Positions 47,425-58,150 of a stretch of DNA of 64,000 nt are shown here, piece by piece. The notes under the pieces were generated by a model, which was not told where the DNA came from, ran no database searches, and saw nothing but the letters and a program-made list of their open reading frames with translations. Each line of letters starts with the position of its first letter. The stretch's first letter is position 1. The translations under genes and the position numbers were made by a program. The DNA lies in NCBI RefSeq assembly GCF_036850765.1, contig NC_089491.1:127858766-127922765 (forward strand). The letters run 5' to 3'. Source of the stretch: Saccopteryx bilineata (Eukaryota > Chordata > Mammalia > Chiroptera > Emballonuridae).

Positions 47425-49070
47425 ATAGGAGCTTGTGATACTTGCACTTACAAAGGTTAGACCCAAGTTCTATGTCCTTTATAAACTGGGAAATTTATAT
47501 GAGGTGTATAATGAATATTGTAATATTGGTGTCTATTGTAAGTTTGCTCATTGTAAGGCAGCACTGAGCCTATGAAAGGGTATATTCTTAACATGGTGAA
47601 TAAATAAAAGGTCAGCAAAAGATAGATACTGCCATTTTCATAAAATGGTATATTATCCTTTAATGTAGTCATAGAATTTTTGCACTTTATGAGCATTGTA
47701 CTCATTGTTGCTTTTAAGGTTTAAAGTATGTATTTGTAGTTATACATAAATAAGTTCTCTTTTTATTTAAAATATGACTTCAGAGGTGTTTACCAAAGAA
47801 GAAGCCCAAGAAGAAGATTAATAAAACACTGAGAAAAAAACACTCAGTGAATATATCCAAACTAATTTTAATTTTATATCTTTTTGTTAACATATATAAT
47901 TTTATTTTACATATCTCTTTTTTAACCTAAGCTTTCATTTAAATATAGGCTTAAAAAAAACTGCAGTTAATTACTAATGAAACTGTTCTCAAATGTAGTA
48001 ATCCCAAATTGAAACTTCAAAGTAATATTTTATGTATGTATTTGCATTTCCGGGTGACTTGGTGATTTCAGTAAAGTGCTTCAAAAGAACTAATTGCTTG
48101 GGGTTGCACAATTCTTTATTTATCATTAAAAAGTTTGTTGAAGGAGAATTTTTACTGTGTAATGTATCACTTACTGAAATTCTCTTTTTGGCAAGCTGAC
48201 AAAAGGTATCTTAGAAGTTATGCTAATTATAAGGATTGAATCTAACAATTACTTACAATTTGTTGGTTTTGAGATATGAGGATGGAGGAGTTTAGTGAGT
48301 CAACTATTACAACTTACTGCATGAAATCTATTTACCTTCAGATAGTGAACAAAGGATTTTAAAAACTTTAACATATAATGTGTTAATGCTTATGCTAAAT
48401 ATCAGACATTAAATTGCATTACCCTTTTCTGAAAAAATAGTTTAAAAAGAAAATTGTAAAAAACATATAGTCCCTTTAGCTAAACTAATTCATAATTAAG
48501 AAATATAAAATAATAATTACAATGCATGGAAATTAATATTAAATTTCCATAATGTTGCATGTTGCTTTAATTGAGTTCAAATAGGTCATCCATTTTATGC
48601 ATAAAATGCACAGGTGATTGGGAAATGATATTAGTTTAAATAAAAATTTAAAGATATTTTTAAGGTAACATAATTGCTAAGATAAATAATTAGACTGAAA
48701 ATATTTCTCCTCCAAATTCTGTGTTGAAAATATTTTTTATTTGATGTTTGCTTTGTCTTTACAAATATCCTAGGTACTCTGTGGAAAAACACCATTTTCA
48801 CCAGCACCATTATGAGAAATAACTTTTAAACAGTCTAAACAACTGTTTCTCCATAGAATAAGCTGTATTTTGAGTTAGATAGGCCTTCATTAGAAAGTTG
48901 TTTGCAATAGAGTTGGGTTAAAACTTTGTTGATATTGTAGAGAAGGTTAATCAGACATTAAATTGGACGATCTGTAAGGTTCCCTCCAATCCTGAGATTC
49001 AATGGTTTGTGAAAATGTTAGACTACTTTGCAGATAAACATTTATTCTAACAAAGAGAAGTAATAGAGAA
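47425..49070. other. AT-rich unassigned DNA
   Basis: No gene recognised. Near 48050-48110 a short moderate-GC patch (ATTTCCGGGTGACTTGG) stands out from the background; near 48960-49010 CAATCCTGAGATTC resembles the end of an ancient mammalian SINE but is too short to name. Confidence 0.45.
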
Positions 49071-49074
49071 CAAT

Positions 49075-49340
49075 GTTTAGATACTGGGTCTCTGGAACCT
49101 AAACTGACTGTGTTTACCCTCTAACACAGTTCTTTCATGATTGCATAAACTTGGAAAACTTATATGAACCTCAGAGTTTTAACATTTTAATCTAATACAT
49201 GATAATTTCTATTTCAAATGATTGATGTAAAGATGAAAGTTTATGTTAAAGTCTTAGCTTAACTAGTGCATGTTAAAGAGTACTTGAAACATAGTAAAAG
49301 ACCTTTGTATATAATTATCAGTATTTTATCATTATTAATA
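49075..49340 (+). mobile_element. MIR SINE relic
   Basis: AGATACTGGGTCTCTGGAAC, GGAAAACTTATATGAACCTC, AGAGTACTTGAAACATAGTA and ATTATCAGTATTTTATCATT appear in MIR order; very diverged. Confidence 0.68.
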
Positions 49341-49659
49341 TATCAACTTGGTAGAACTAAGGCCAGAGCTAATTCTATCTAAATTTCTATGTGAGGTAAA
49401 GTGAAAAAGCAATGTATAGACATATAATAACTGTTTGAATGATTAGATAAGATCAAGCATTACATTGTTTATTAAAAATAAATACATTAAATGGCATTCA
49501 TATGAAAAATAATATCGTTGTTAAGAGACAGCCAGCCTCTATGATGCAGCCTTATCAGGACCATGCTGGACCATGCTCAATGTCCAGTTACCAAATGCAT
49601 ACTGTTGCCTAAGTTAACAAATATTTACATAGCTGAGCACTTAAGATTACAAATATGTT

Positions 49660-50058
49660 AGCCCTGGCCGGTTGGCTCAGCGGTAGAGCGTCGGCCTAGC
49701 GTATGGAGGACCCGGGTTCGATTCCTGGCCAGGGCACACAGGAGAAGCGCCCATTTGCTTCTCCACCCCTCTGCCGCGCCTTCCTCTCTGTCTCTCTCTT
49801 CCCTTCCCACAGCCAAGGCTCCATTGGAGCAAAGATGGCCTGGGCGCTGGGGATGGCTCCTTGGCCTCTGCCTCAGGAGCTAGAGTGGCTCTGGTCGCAA
49901 CATGGCGACGCCCAGGATGGGCAGAGCATCGCCCCCTGGTGGGCAGAGCGTCGCCCCCTGGTGGGCATGCTGGGTGGATCCTGGTTGGGCGCATGCGGGA
50001 GTCTGTCTGACTGTCTCTCCCTGTTTTCAGCTTCAGAAAAATGCAAAAAAAAAAAAAA
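49660..50058 (+). mobile_element. Full-length 380-bp-type SINE with internal duplication
   Basis: The head retains TGGCTCAGCGGTAGAGC and GGTTCGATTCC, so Pol III box sequences look intact. Target duplication AGATTACAAATATGTT at 49644-49659 and 50059-50074 is perfect. A 22-bp segment of the body (49919-49940) is repeated immediately (49941-49962). GC-rich frames of 66-151 codons over it are artefacts. Confidence 0.97.
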
Positions 50059-50074
50059 AGATTACAAATATGTT

Positions 50075-51640
50075 GGTAGACAGAGTACTTATAACTTATT
50101 AAGTTGGTATATGACTAAATCTACTGGTTATGTAATAAAATACAATTATTCCTGTTAGTTATTGCAGTTTTGTTCCCCTAGCTGTAGTATGTAGCTTCTT
50201 TTTCACCTTAGCCTCAAATAAGGTATAGAAAGTTGGGTCACTTTTTCTAATGGCTAAAAAAAAAAATCTTATATCAAAGTTAAGGAACCCATAAAAATAA
50301 CTATGATATCTTGATTAACACTACTTTCATATAGAAGCTCAAATATTAAGAAAAGTAGTTTGAATTTGTCATTCACCAAAAAGATGATTGCATAGGGTTG
50401 AATAATCCATTGGCCAATATACAAAACCACTTGTTTAAGTTTCATTTACTGGTATGTCAGAGCATTATGAATTTCACATGTACCAGAAAAGTTATTTTTC
50501 TTAATTTTAAAGTTTGAACTACTACTAAAAGCCATAAGATTAAAATTAATAATAAAATATTAACTTAATCATTCAATTTTAGAAGAAATTAAAGCAAAAC
50601 TAAAATGATATGTATAAAAGAGAACAGTTTTTTTCTATTATTGTTATCTTAAGGGAACAATCTCTTAAAAAAAAAAAAGCTTCTGTCTTGATTTCTTCAA
50701 ATTAATAACTGACTGGATAATAACTGTCGGAGAGAAAAGTCTCCTCAATATAAAAACCTCAAACTTGAGAAGACTGAGTTAAATTTTAAATCTGAGCTTG
50801 ATTGTCTTCATTGTCTTGACTGTTAATAGAGGAAATGGCAATCAGTAAACAGTAAAGCCCTTTATCAAATATGGCATTAATGACCGCAGGTGATACCTAG
50901 CATCACACTGGGAAGCAAATTGGTAGTCATAGGGAGACTGCTGTGCATTGGTGTGATATTCCCTGAGGCTAAAACCAATCACTAGCCAGACAATTCTTTT
51001 TCCTAGGAAGCCTAAAAGTGGTTTCCAAGGGTAACCTCTTTAAGAGAGCATTTGAATAATTTAATTTGGAGCTTTATAAGTGGGGAAAATGATAGATCAC
51101 ATGTTAATTGGCAACATGCCTTAAATTACAATAGAAGGACCTCATACCTAAACTAGTTTATGATGCACTTTTTAAATAAAACCAATGTTGCATAAGCTAT
51201 TTAATGTAGTACACATACAAAATCATTTTCAATGCCTTGCTCTTTTATCTAAAGATGAGTTTTCATTCTCCCCTGAATGTTTGAAAGGTCACCCTTTCTT
51301 TTTGAAAATAATGGAGGGCTCTGCTAATGTTTACTTTAATAGTATCAAACAGATTCTAAAAGGTTGAACATTTACAAACCCTCATGTATTAATTATGTAT
51401 AGGAGTGGGCTGTTTCTCTTTGTGTAGGAAATGTTTATGGAACAGATATTAGGTGCTACATATTGTGCCTAAAAACATTCTTTTATCCCTCATAGAGCAC
51501 ATATTATTTTCTTTAAGAGGACTGAAAAAGAACCCCTGTTGAAACTTTTACAGAGAAATCAATGTATCTTTTTTCAGATTGTCAGTCAAATAAGTTTGTA
51601 AATATGATGTATATGTGTGCTTGCTTATAGTTTGCATTAA
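50075..51640. other. Unassigned DNA, partly candidate conserved non-coding
   Basis: About 50690-51060 is repeat-free, with moderate GC. No SINE, LTR or coding frame is seen in the 1.5 kb. Confidence 0.4.
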
Positions 51641-51641
51641 G

Positions 51642-52275
51642 TGTTGGGAGACAGACTGTAAGCTAGCAAAGTCATTATAGCCTAAGACTTAGTTTAAAGA
51701 CTAAGCCTTCCCTGCCTTTTTAAAACTAAGATCTTTTCAAAACTAAGCTTTTCCCTACACCCTTGACTGTTGCATGATGTGAGATGGTGCACTCTTATGA
51801 CGGATTCCATTTATGCCTCAGATAAGTGACTTTGTATCAGAGACTTCCTTATTTGTATATTGGCTTAAAGGTTTTGATTTCTACACTATAAAATGGGGCA
51901 GACTAGGGGCTTGCTCTCTCTCAGTTCCTGAAATTAGCATTGCAGAGGAGAAGCAGCCATGATGATGGAATGCTGAAGGAGAAGCCAGTTTGTACAGAGA
52001 GAAGGAGATGGGGAACAGAGGTGAATAAGGCTGGTGAGGTAAAAACCTGTTATTCTAGGAAAACTTGGATAAGTCAGTGGCTTTGGGAGCCTTGAATGGA
52101 AAGGGAAGTGTTTTCCCACTATGTGTATTTCTTGCCCACCAGGTGCAAGCTAGGATTAAAGCTAATGGCCCACCAGTTCTTGGCTCCATTGTTTCATTAC
52201 CCTCTGTCTGAATCAAATGCGAACCTTCACAGGCCAGGCGGCTCTGATGGTGGCCAAGGCTACTGGCTTTACACA
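51642..52275 (+). mobile_element. Solo LTR (ERV)
   Basis: Starts TGTTGGGAGACAGACTG and ends TACTGGCTTTACACA. Inside lie a TATA-like CTATAAAATGGGGC at about 51887, downstream R-like sequence, and GAATCAAATGCGAACCTTC near the end. The layout is U3-TATA-R-U5. Its final 120 bp resemble the LTR at 21145-21530. No second LTR or internal viral sequence is adjacent; target duplication not identified. Confidence 0.68.
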
Positions 52276-52318
52276 GATGATTCCTAGGAATTGTGTTCTT
52301 AAAAGAGAAAAGGTGATC

Positions 52319-52684
52319 GCCTGACCAGGCGGTGGCGCAGTGGATAGAGCGTTGGACTGGGATGCGGAAGACCCAGGTTCGAGACCCCGAGGTTACCAGC
52401 TTGAGCACGGGCTCATCTGGTTTGAGCCAAAGCTCACCAGCTTGGACCCAAGGTTGCTGGCTTGAGCAAAGGGTTACTCGGTCTGCTGAAGGCCCGCGGT
52501 CAAGGAACATATGAGAAAGCAATCAATGAACAACTAAGATGTCACAACAAAAAACTGATGATTGATGCTTCTCATTTCTTTCCATTCCTGTCTGTCTGTC
52601 CCTATCTATCCCTCTCTCTGACTCTCTCTCTCTGTCTCTATAAAATAAAATAAAAATAAAATAAAATAAATTTTTTTTTTTTAA
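52319..52684 (+). mobile_element. tRNA-derived SINE, GGCTTGAGC family (short subfamily)
   Basis: One of the cleanest copies: GACCAGGCGGTGGCGCAGTGG, GGTTCGAGACCCCGAGG, CACATATGAGAAAGCAATCA-like block, CT zone and an (AAATA)n/T-run tail. Imperfect duplication of about 17 bp at 52302-52318 and 52685-52701 (AAAGAGAA(A/T)AGGTGA core). Confidence 0.96.
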
Positions 52685-52701
52685 AAAGAGAATAGGTGAG
52701 C

Positions 52702-53385
52702 AAAAAGTTTGTGTTAAATGAACCTGTTCAGGGACTAAATGGTATATTGAAACATTAGTATTTGTTGAACTATATATGCTCAAATAAGTGCTTTGAAATG
52801 GAACACTACAGTATAAATTTAAATATTTTACATTCTAAAAAAGTCTGAGAACTGAGAAAGTAAAGGGTACAATAAATAAGGTAATTTAGTTCTCTGAGCT
52901 TCCTGATAGAGACAGTATTGTTTTTAATACATACCTCTTATTCTTAGAGAATAAATATTTAAATTTATTTCTAAGAACTACATAGCATATCTTCGGCTCA
53001 TCATTTAGTTTATAAGAAGTTGGTCAGTGGCACACCTACGGAGATAGAGATGGGACAGAAATCAGAACCGATACAAACCCAAAGGCTTATGAGCATCTAT
53101 TTTCCTAGGGGAGGCTAAAATATTATTCAGTTTAACAGTGTGAATGAAAATGGGAAAATTAGAACCCTACAGAGAAATCTAATTTATTAGATAACAGTGA
53201 TAATTGGTTGCTAATAATAGGAATTAGAAAGCCTTAGGTTTTAGGACAGGTCTGTAGTCATGAGTAATAATGGAAATAGCTCAATAATGACCAGATCTAA
53301 AGGAAAGGATGCATTTATTTCAATAGGTAACTCTATAATTGAATGTATGTTCCAAACAATGCTAGACATCACATACAAAGAGAAA
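52702..53385. other. AT-rich unassigned DNA
   Basis: No feature recognised. Confidence 0.5.
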
Positions 53386-53390
53386 CACTA

Positions 53391-53583
53391 GCCTTGGCTC
53401 AGTTGCATCATCAGGATAGAGCATCATCCTGGCATGCTGAGTGCATGGGTTCCATCCTGGCCTGAACACATATGAGAAGCAACCAATGAGCATACAACTA
53501 AATGGACAGCTAAGTGGAATGAATTGATGATTCTCTCTTTCTCCTAGGAGCTCTTTCTCTCAAATTAAAGAAAAAATTTGAAA
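53391..53583 (+). mobile_element. Short tRNA-derived SINE
   Basis: AGCCTTGGCTCAGTTGCATC head, GGATAGAGCATCATCCTGGC, GGGTTCCATCCTGGCC, GAGAAGCAACCAATGAGC and a CTCTCAAATTAAAGAAAAAA tail. Confidence 0.82.
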
Positions 53584-53589
53584 AAAAAA

Positions 53590-54350
53590 TAACACAAATA
53601 TATACAACCTCTAATTTGGAATTGTCTGCTTTAGAAACATACAAAGAAAACCAAGTTACTTGACCTAGGAGGCAATGTGTTGGAATAATTATAGACAACA
53701 AAAATGATTGGAATTAGGACTGAAGTGCCTTTATAGAAAAGGTTGGCAGTGCAGCTGATTCGATACTGAGATGACAAATCATGGCTCATAGTCTTTAAAT
53801 TTTCTCTTAAAGGAAGATGATTTTTTTGTTTACCATTTTTAAAGCAAGTCTGAGTGTCTGGAAATATGGATTAAATTGTCAAGGGCCTAGATGCCAATGA
53901 GAGCAACATTACACACAGTGTTTCTGGAAGGAAAGAGAGATGCTCATACCAGTGCTTGCTCATTTCACTAATGATGGTATGGCCTTCAGGTATAGAAGAT
54001 TACTTTCTACACAAAAATTACAATGGCATTTTTTCTCAAAGTAGACTTTATTCAACAGTACACAAACTTCATGGGATGAAACATTTCTCATCCAGCACAT
54101 ATCTAGAATTGAAAACAGTATTTTATGGAGTCAAGTGCTAGTTGTTATATTTAATGTCCTTGTTCCTTTGGATCACTATCAAGGCTAGCATTCCAAAGAA
54201 GAAGAAAAACAATTTGTTTGCTACCAGAACTCCCCATCTGTCTGTCTCTATTAAACTGGTGGAAAGTTTTCTCTCTTTTATTGTGAACTTACTTTTAATA
54301 TTGATTAATGTAGCTCACATTGCTTTGATTTGATACCTTTCATTATCTAC
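53590..54350. other. AT-rich unassigned DNA
   Basis: No feature recognised; the TCCCCATCTGTCTGTCTC near 54231 is not attached to a SINE. Confidence 0.5.
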
Positions 54351-54368
54351 TGTCAAAAGTTGGTTATC

Positions 54369-54739
54369 GGCCCTGGCCAGTTGGCTCCATGGTAGAGCGT
54401 CGGCCTGGTGTGCAGGAGTCCCAGGTTTGATTCCCAGCCGGGGCACAAAAAAGAAGTGCCCATCTGCTTCTCCACCCCTCCCCCTCTCCTTCCTCTCTAT
54501 CTCTCTCTTCCCCTCCTGCAGCCAAGCCTCTGTTGGAGCAAAGTTGGCCCGGGCGCTGAGGATGGCTCTGTGGTCTCTGCCTCAGGTGCTAGAATGGCTC
54601 TGGTTGCAACAGAACGATGCCCCAGATGGGCAGAGCATCACCCCCTGGTAGGCATGCTGGATGGATCCTGGTCGGGCACATGCAGGAGTCTGTCTGACTG
54701 CCGCCCCTTTCCAACTTCAGAAAAATACAAAAAAAAAAA
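54369..54739 (+). mobile_element. Full-length 380-bp-type tRNA-derived SINE
   Basis: CCCTGGCCAGTTGGCTCCATGG head, GC-rich body and A-tail. Target duplication AAAAGTTGGTTATC at 54355-54368 and 54740-54753 is perfect. A second SINE begins 12 bp further on. Confidence 0.97.
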
Positions 54740-54765
54740 AAAAGTTGGTTATCAAAATCACAACC

Positions 54766-55092
54766 GCCTGACTAGGCGGTGGCTCAGTGGATAGAGCGTC
54801 AGACTGGGATGCGTAGGACCCAGGTTCAAGACCCCAAAGTCACCAGCTTGAGTGCAGGCTCATCTGGTTTGAGCAAAAAGCTCACCAGCTTGAGCCCAAG
54901 GTCGCTGGCTCAAGCAAGGGGTTACTCAGTCTGCTGTAGCCCCATGGTCAAGGCACATATGAGAAAGCAATCAATGAGCAACTAAGGTGTCACAATGAAA
55001 AACTAATGATTGATGCTTCTCATCTCTCTTCATTCCTGTCTGTCTGTCCCTATCTAACCCTCTCTCTGACTCTCTCTCTCTTTCAAAAAAAA
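54766..55092 (+). mobile_element. tRNA-derived SINE, GGCTTGAGC family (short subfamily)
   Basis: CCTGACTAGGCGGTGGCTCAG head, GGTTCAAGACCCC, CACATATGAGAAAGCAATCA, CT zone and A-tail. Target duplication AAAATCACAACC at 54754-54765 and 55093-55104. Confidence 0.96.
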
Positions 55093-55104
55093 AAAATCAC
55101 AACC

Positions 55105-55469
55105 CAGTAGCATTAAATGAGTAGCAAAAGGAAAAAAATTATATGTATAAATAAGAGGGCAGAAGCATGCACCATAGTCCTAAATCATCAATAGTATCTT
55201 AGAGTTCAGGGGTGGATAATTTATGATTCTATTTTTATAAAAATGACAAACTTGTGATTCAGACAATAATAATTGTGTTTTAATTTCTGTATGAGTTTAA
55301 ATTATTGATGAAATTTAATTCCTACCAGTAATGAACAAAATGAAAAACAATTTAATAACAATAAGATACATTATAAACTAATTATATTTTCACCAAACTT
55401 TCTAAGCTGAAGAGAAATTACATTTTAATACTTATTTGGTATAATTACCTAGAAATAGATATAATATTT
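55105..55469. other. AT-rich unassigned DNA
   Basis: No feature recognised between the tandem SINEs and the SINE that holds the ERV. Confidence 0.5.
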
Positions 55470-55615
55470 AAATCTGCCTATTGAGTTTGGGCCAGTTTGC
55501 TCAGTGGATAGAGCATCAGCCTGGCATACGAATGGCCTGAGTTTGATCCCTGGTCAAGGCACACATGAGAAGAGACCATCTGCTTCTTTTCCCCCTCACT
55601 CCCCCTTCTGTGTTT

Positions 55616-55621
55616 CTTCCC
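55616..55621 (+). repeat. 6-bp target duplication of the ERV, left copy
   Basis: CTTCCC lies immediately before the 5' LTR and again immediately after the 3' LTR (58417-58422). Six bases is the usual duplication for betaretrovirus-like integrases. Confidence 0.93.
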
Positions 55622-55928
55622 TGTGGGTGGAGCACAGAGCACATTCCTAGCAGCTGTGGTTGATGCAGTGCTATGAGAATACTCCAGTTCCCATAACACT
55701 CCTGGGCATACCCAGGAAGGAAGCTCACCCACTATAAGAAAGTGACTTAGCGCCAACCACATAGCTCCCTGATCTTTTCAGCCATTGGCTATGAAGGACA
55801 CGCTGTAACATCCTATAGGCTGAACCTGTGTATATAAGCTAGCTTACTTACTGAATAAAGTGGATCTGGTCCCCGGAGTCAGGTCTTTGCATCTCCATCA
55901 TCCTCACCCCCGGCAGGACTTGTCCACA
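55622..55928 (+). mobile_element. 5' LTR of the class II ERV
   Basis: Begins TGTGGGTGGAGC and ends TTGTCCACA. It carries TGTGTATATAAGC (TATA-like, about 55833) and GAATAAAG (poly(A) signal, about 55855), giving U3-R-U5. Compared with the 3' LTR, it lacks 14 bp after GTGGATCT and differs at about 33 positions by hand count, i.e. roughly 11%. Confidence 0.95.
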
Positions 55929-55929
55929 C

Positions 55930-55947
55930 TGGTGCCCAGCGTCAGGT
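55930..55947 (+). promoter_or_regulatory. ERV primer-binding site, tRNA-Lys-like
   Basis: TGGTGCCCAGCGTCAGGT begins one base after the LTR. It matches the lysine-tRNA (Lys1,2) type primer site TGGCGCCCAACGTGGGGC at about 13 of 18 positions; the T at position 4 is shared with some class II ERVs. The remaining mismatches are probably decay. Confidence 0.72.
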
Positions 55948-55992
55948 AGGGACCTAACCAGCATCCAAGAAACAGGTGGGTGACCCTCTGCA

Positions 55993-56838
55993 ATGGGAAA
56001 CCTTCTCCCCCACTCTCGAGCCCGGTAGGCTCAAGTCCTGCACGCCCTATTGCAGAGTAGACGAGTAGAAGTTTGTGAAAAGGATCCCTGTACTTACTGG
56101 GAGATTCTTTCTGGTCTCAATCCCTGGATTGAGGACACGCCTCTCTGGGACCTGGATACTTGGGCCTGAGCTTTATGGCACGTCCATTCAGCCAAAGTCC
56201 ATGGGGGACAAATTTTCCCTCTTGGCCTCATTCCTGCCCTGCTAGCAATACACGCCTGCCTGACCAGTGCTCCTGCTGGGGACCCTCTGCCGGTGCCAAA
56301 GATATTGCAGGTTGCCTCTCTCTCTGAGGAGCCCACACCTCCCTATTCACCCCCCTTCACTGAGGAAGAAAGTAGTTTAGCCTCTGAGTTTGACAAAATC
56401 ACGACTGAGCACGCAGAAACGAAACAAACCGAATTGCTAACTGCGCCATCAGCTCTGCTGTGGAAAAAGCGGAAGTCGCTATTTCCACATTTCCTGCTGG
56501 GCATTCCCTGCTCAATGCCCCACCCAGCCTCTCAGATGCATTCTCCAACACGTGTCCCTGCTGCAGTCCCATGGGCCATCCTATATGCCCCCATGTGTCT
56601 TTTTTCTTTCTGTCTGTCTGGTCTATTTTTCTGTATCGCTCTCTCCCAAGCCCCTCTCTCTGAAATGATGCTGGAAGGACCCAGCTATGCCACAATGGTG
56701 GGGACCACACCCTCTTCTAACACAAGGGAGAGGTTATGCTTATGTTTTTCAACCAATTTGGATCCCAGGAACCCCTCGACCTGCTTGACAGGGTTTCTTG
56801 GGCACCCACTAAGTGGTTCAGTCTTCACTCTTTCATAG
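55993..56838 (+). pseudogene. Retroviral gag remnant (matrix-like N-terminus), broken
   Basis: The start codon at 55993 gives Met-Gly, the myristoylation context usual for betaretroviral Gag. Stops in the same frame lie at 56026 and 56167. Between them the frame keeps a matrix-like pattern: a Leu-rich helix, then a Pro-Trp pair and an Asp-Leu-Asp-Thr-Trp motif near 56150-56163. The frame then stays open from 56170 to 56838, including a proline-rich stretch with a PPY triplet near 56335-56345. After about 56460 it no longer looks like Gag. It cannot make a full Gag protein. Confidence 0.68.
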
Positions 56839-56839
56839 C

Positions 56840-57856
56840 CAGAGCCCTGGCCTCCTCCACACCAACTATGCCTGAGGGGAGGAGGTCCTCAGCACTCCAG
56901 AAGACCTTATGGATGGTGTGTGCACCCCATCACCTGGGGGGATGAGGAGGCTTTGGCGGGGTGGGCCCAGAGAATTGCCCCTGATGGGCCTCCAGGCCCT
57001 GATGCTCTATTCTTGCTTATGTGTGCTAAAGTAACCGCCGACTCCCAGATGCAGGCAGCAGCAGCATCAAGCCCAGCAGCGCGAGCTGGTGTTTTCAGTT
57101 CATCTTTGGAGGATGAAGAGAATTGGGCCAGAGTTGCAATTCACAGACTCCAGAAGGTAAACAGTAGCAGCTGCGGCTGGAGGATGAACGGAAGCCAGGC
57201 TTGCATCACTGAGTGGCCGCTGGAACGGCAGGGAGTGCCTGCTAAGCTTCTGGTGGGTTCGCTGAAATTTTGGGACACAGGGGTGGCTGCCACCATGCTC
57301 TCTGGAGCAGAGATGGAAATACTGACTGCCATTGCCACGTGCTCCTTTGGGACAGTGTAAGACCTGCCAGGATGGCAGAAATGAGGGGGATGGCTGACGC
57401 CCCATGTGCGTGGACTGATTTACTGGACTATGACCCAAGTGAGCACTGGCTCCATTGTTGGATGAACTTACGGATTTTGGACAATGTGAAATATCCTGAT
57501 GGGGGTGGGGGATGGCTTTGCTGGAAGCACTCCCCTGCCCCAGGAAGCGTTTCCCATGGCTAGAAAGAAGGCTGAACACATTTTGTGCTTTTGGCAAGGT
57601 GCTCAGAGACTGGTGAAATGTACCTTTGTAATTTGAAATTGTATGATTTGTCATGTTGTTGTAATTTGTGTAATGTGCCTTGCAACCATATGTAGTATGC
57701 AGCCCATGACAAGCCATCCATTCTGTGTTTGGACGCTGGGACCTTTGTGGGAAGAGGGTTTGCATGGACCTACGTCCATTTTTTACAATCAAAATGGAAC
57801 TGTATTTAACGGCGCCTAGAAGGTCTCTGTAACACAATGGGAGGGAAATGACATCC
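56840..57856 (+). other. Unplaced GC-richer interior of the ERV
   Basis: About 1 kb between the gag-like and env-like parts, clearly richer in G and C than the surrounding genome. A 146-codon plus frame (56920-57360) and an overlapping 245-codon minus frame (57100-57837) are open, but neither shows a pol, protease, dUTPase or receptor-binding motif that I recognise. It may be scrambled env or gag C-terminal sequence or a captured segment. Confidence 0.5.
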
Positions 57857-58150
57857 TGACCTCTAGGAGGAATCCCCTGTTTAAGACTCCCGTTCTATTT
57901 CCTAACTAGTCAAACATTACTGAAGCTTGCCTCATTGTTTAATCCAGCTGATCTATTAGCATATAGTATAATAGGTACTATAGTTGTTTTAGTTCTACTA
58001 GGGTTCTGTTGCATAATGCATAGCATTCAGAAGCTACAACAGCAAGCTGTCATTCATCAAATTCAATTGGCCTTAATTAAAAGAGAAGGAGGAGATGTGG
58101 GTGGTGCGCAGAGTGCATTCCTAGCAGCTGTGGCTGATGCGATGCTGTGA
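57857..58150 (+). pseudogene. Retroviral env C-terminal remnant (membrane span)
   Basis: An open frame of about 97 codons without a proper start follows a stop at about 57854. It encodes a hydrophobic segment of about 22 residues (about 57960-58020, rich in Ile/Val/Leu ending in Phe-Cys-Cys) followed by a Gln-rich cytoplasmic-tail-like region. It overlaps the polypurine tract and runs into the 3' LTR. This is where the Env transmembrane anchor sits in a provirus. No surface subunit or fusion peptide is identifiable. Confidence 0.65.
58078..58095 (+). promoter_or_regulatory. ERV polypurine tract
   Basis: AAAAGAGAAGGAGGAGA ends directly at the TGTGGG start of the 3' LTR, as required for plus-strand priming. 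Confidence 0.9.

Noticed and set aside
52055..52522. 155-codon minus frame
   Set aside because: It runs across the end of a solo LTR into a SINE; no continuous gene would span that junction.
56293..56838. Domesticated gag gene
   Set aside because: The 181-codon stretch begins at GTG inside the gag-like frame after two upstream stops, and its later part does not look like Gag. Without conservation data it is better called a remnant.
57100..57837. 245-codon open frame on the minus strand, the longest in the window
   Set aside because: It lies antisense to the ERV interior, shows no domain or signal peptide, and is Ser/His-rich as expected for the complement of GC-richer DNA. I treat it as chance.
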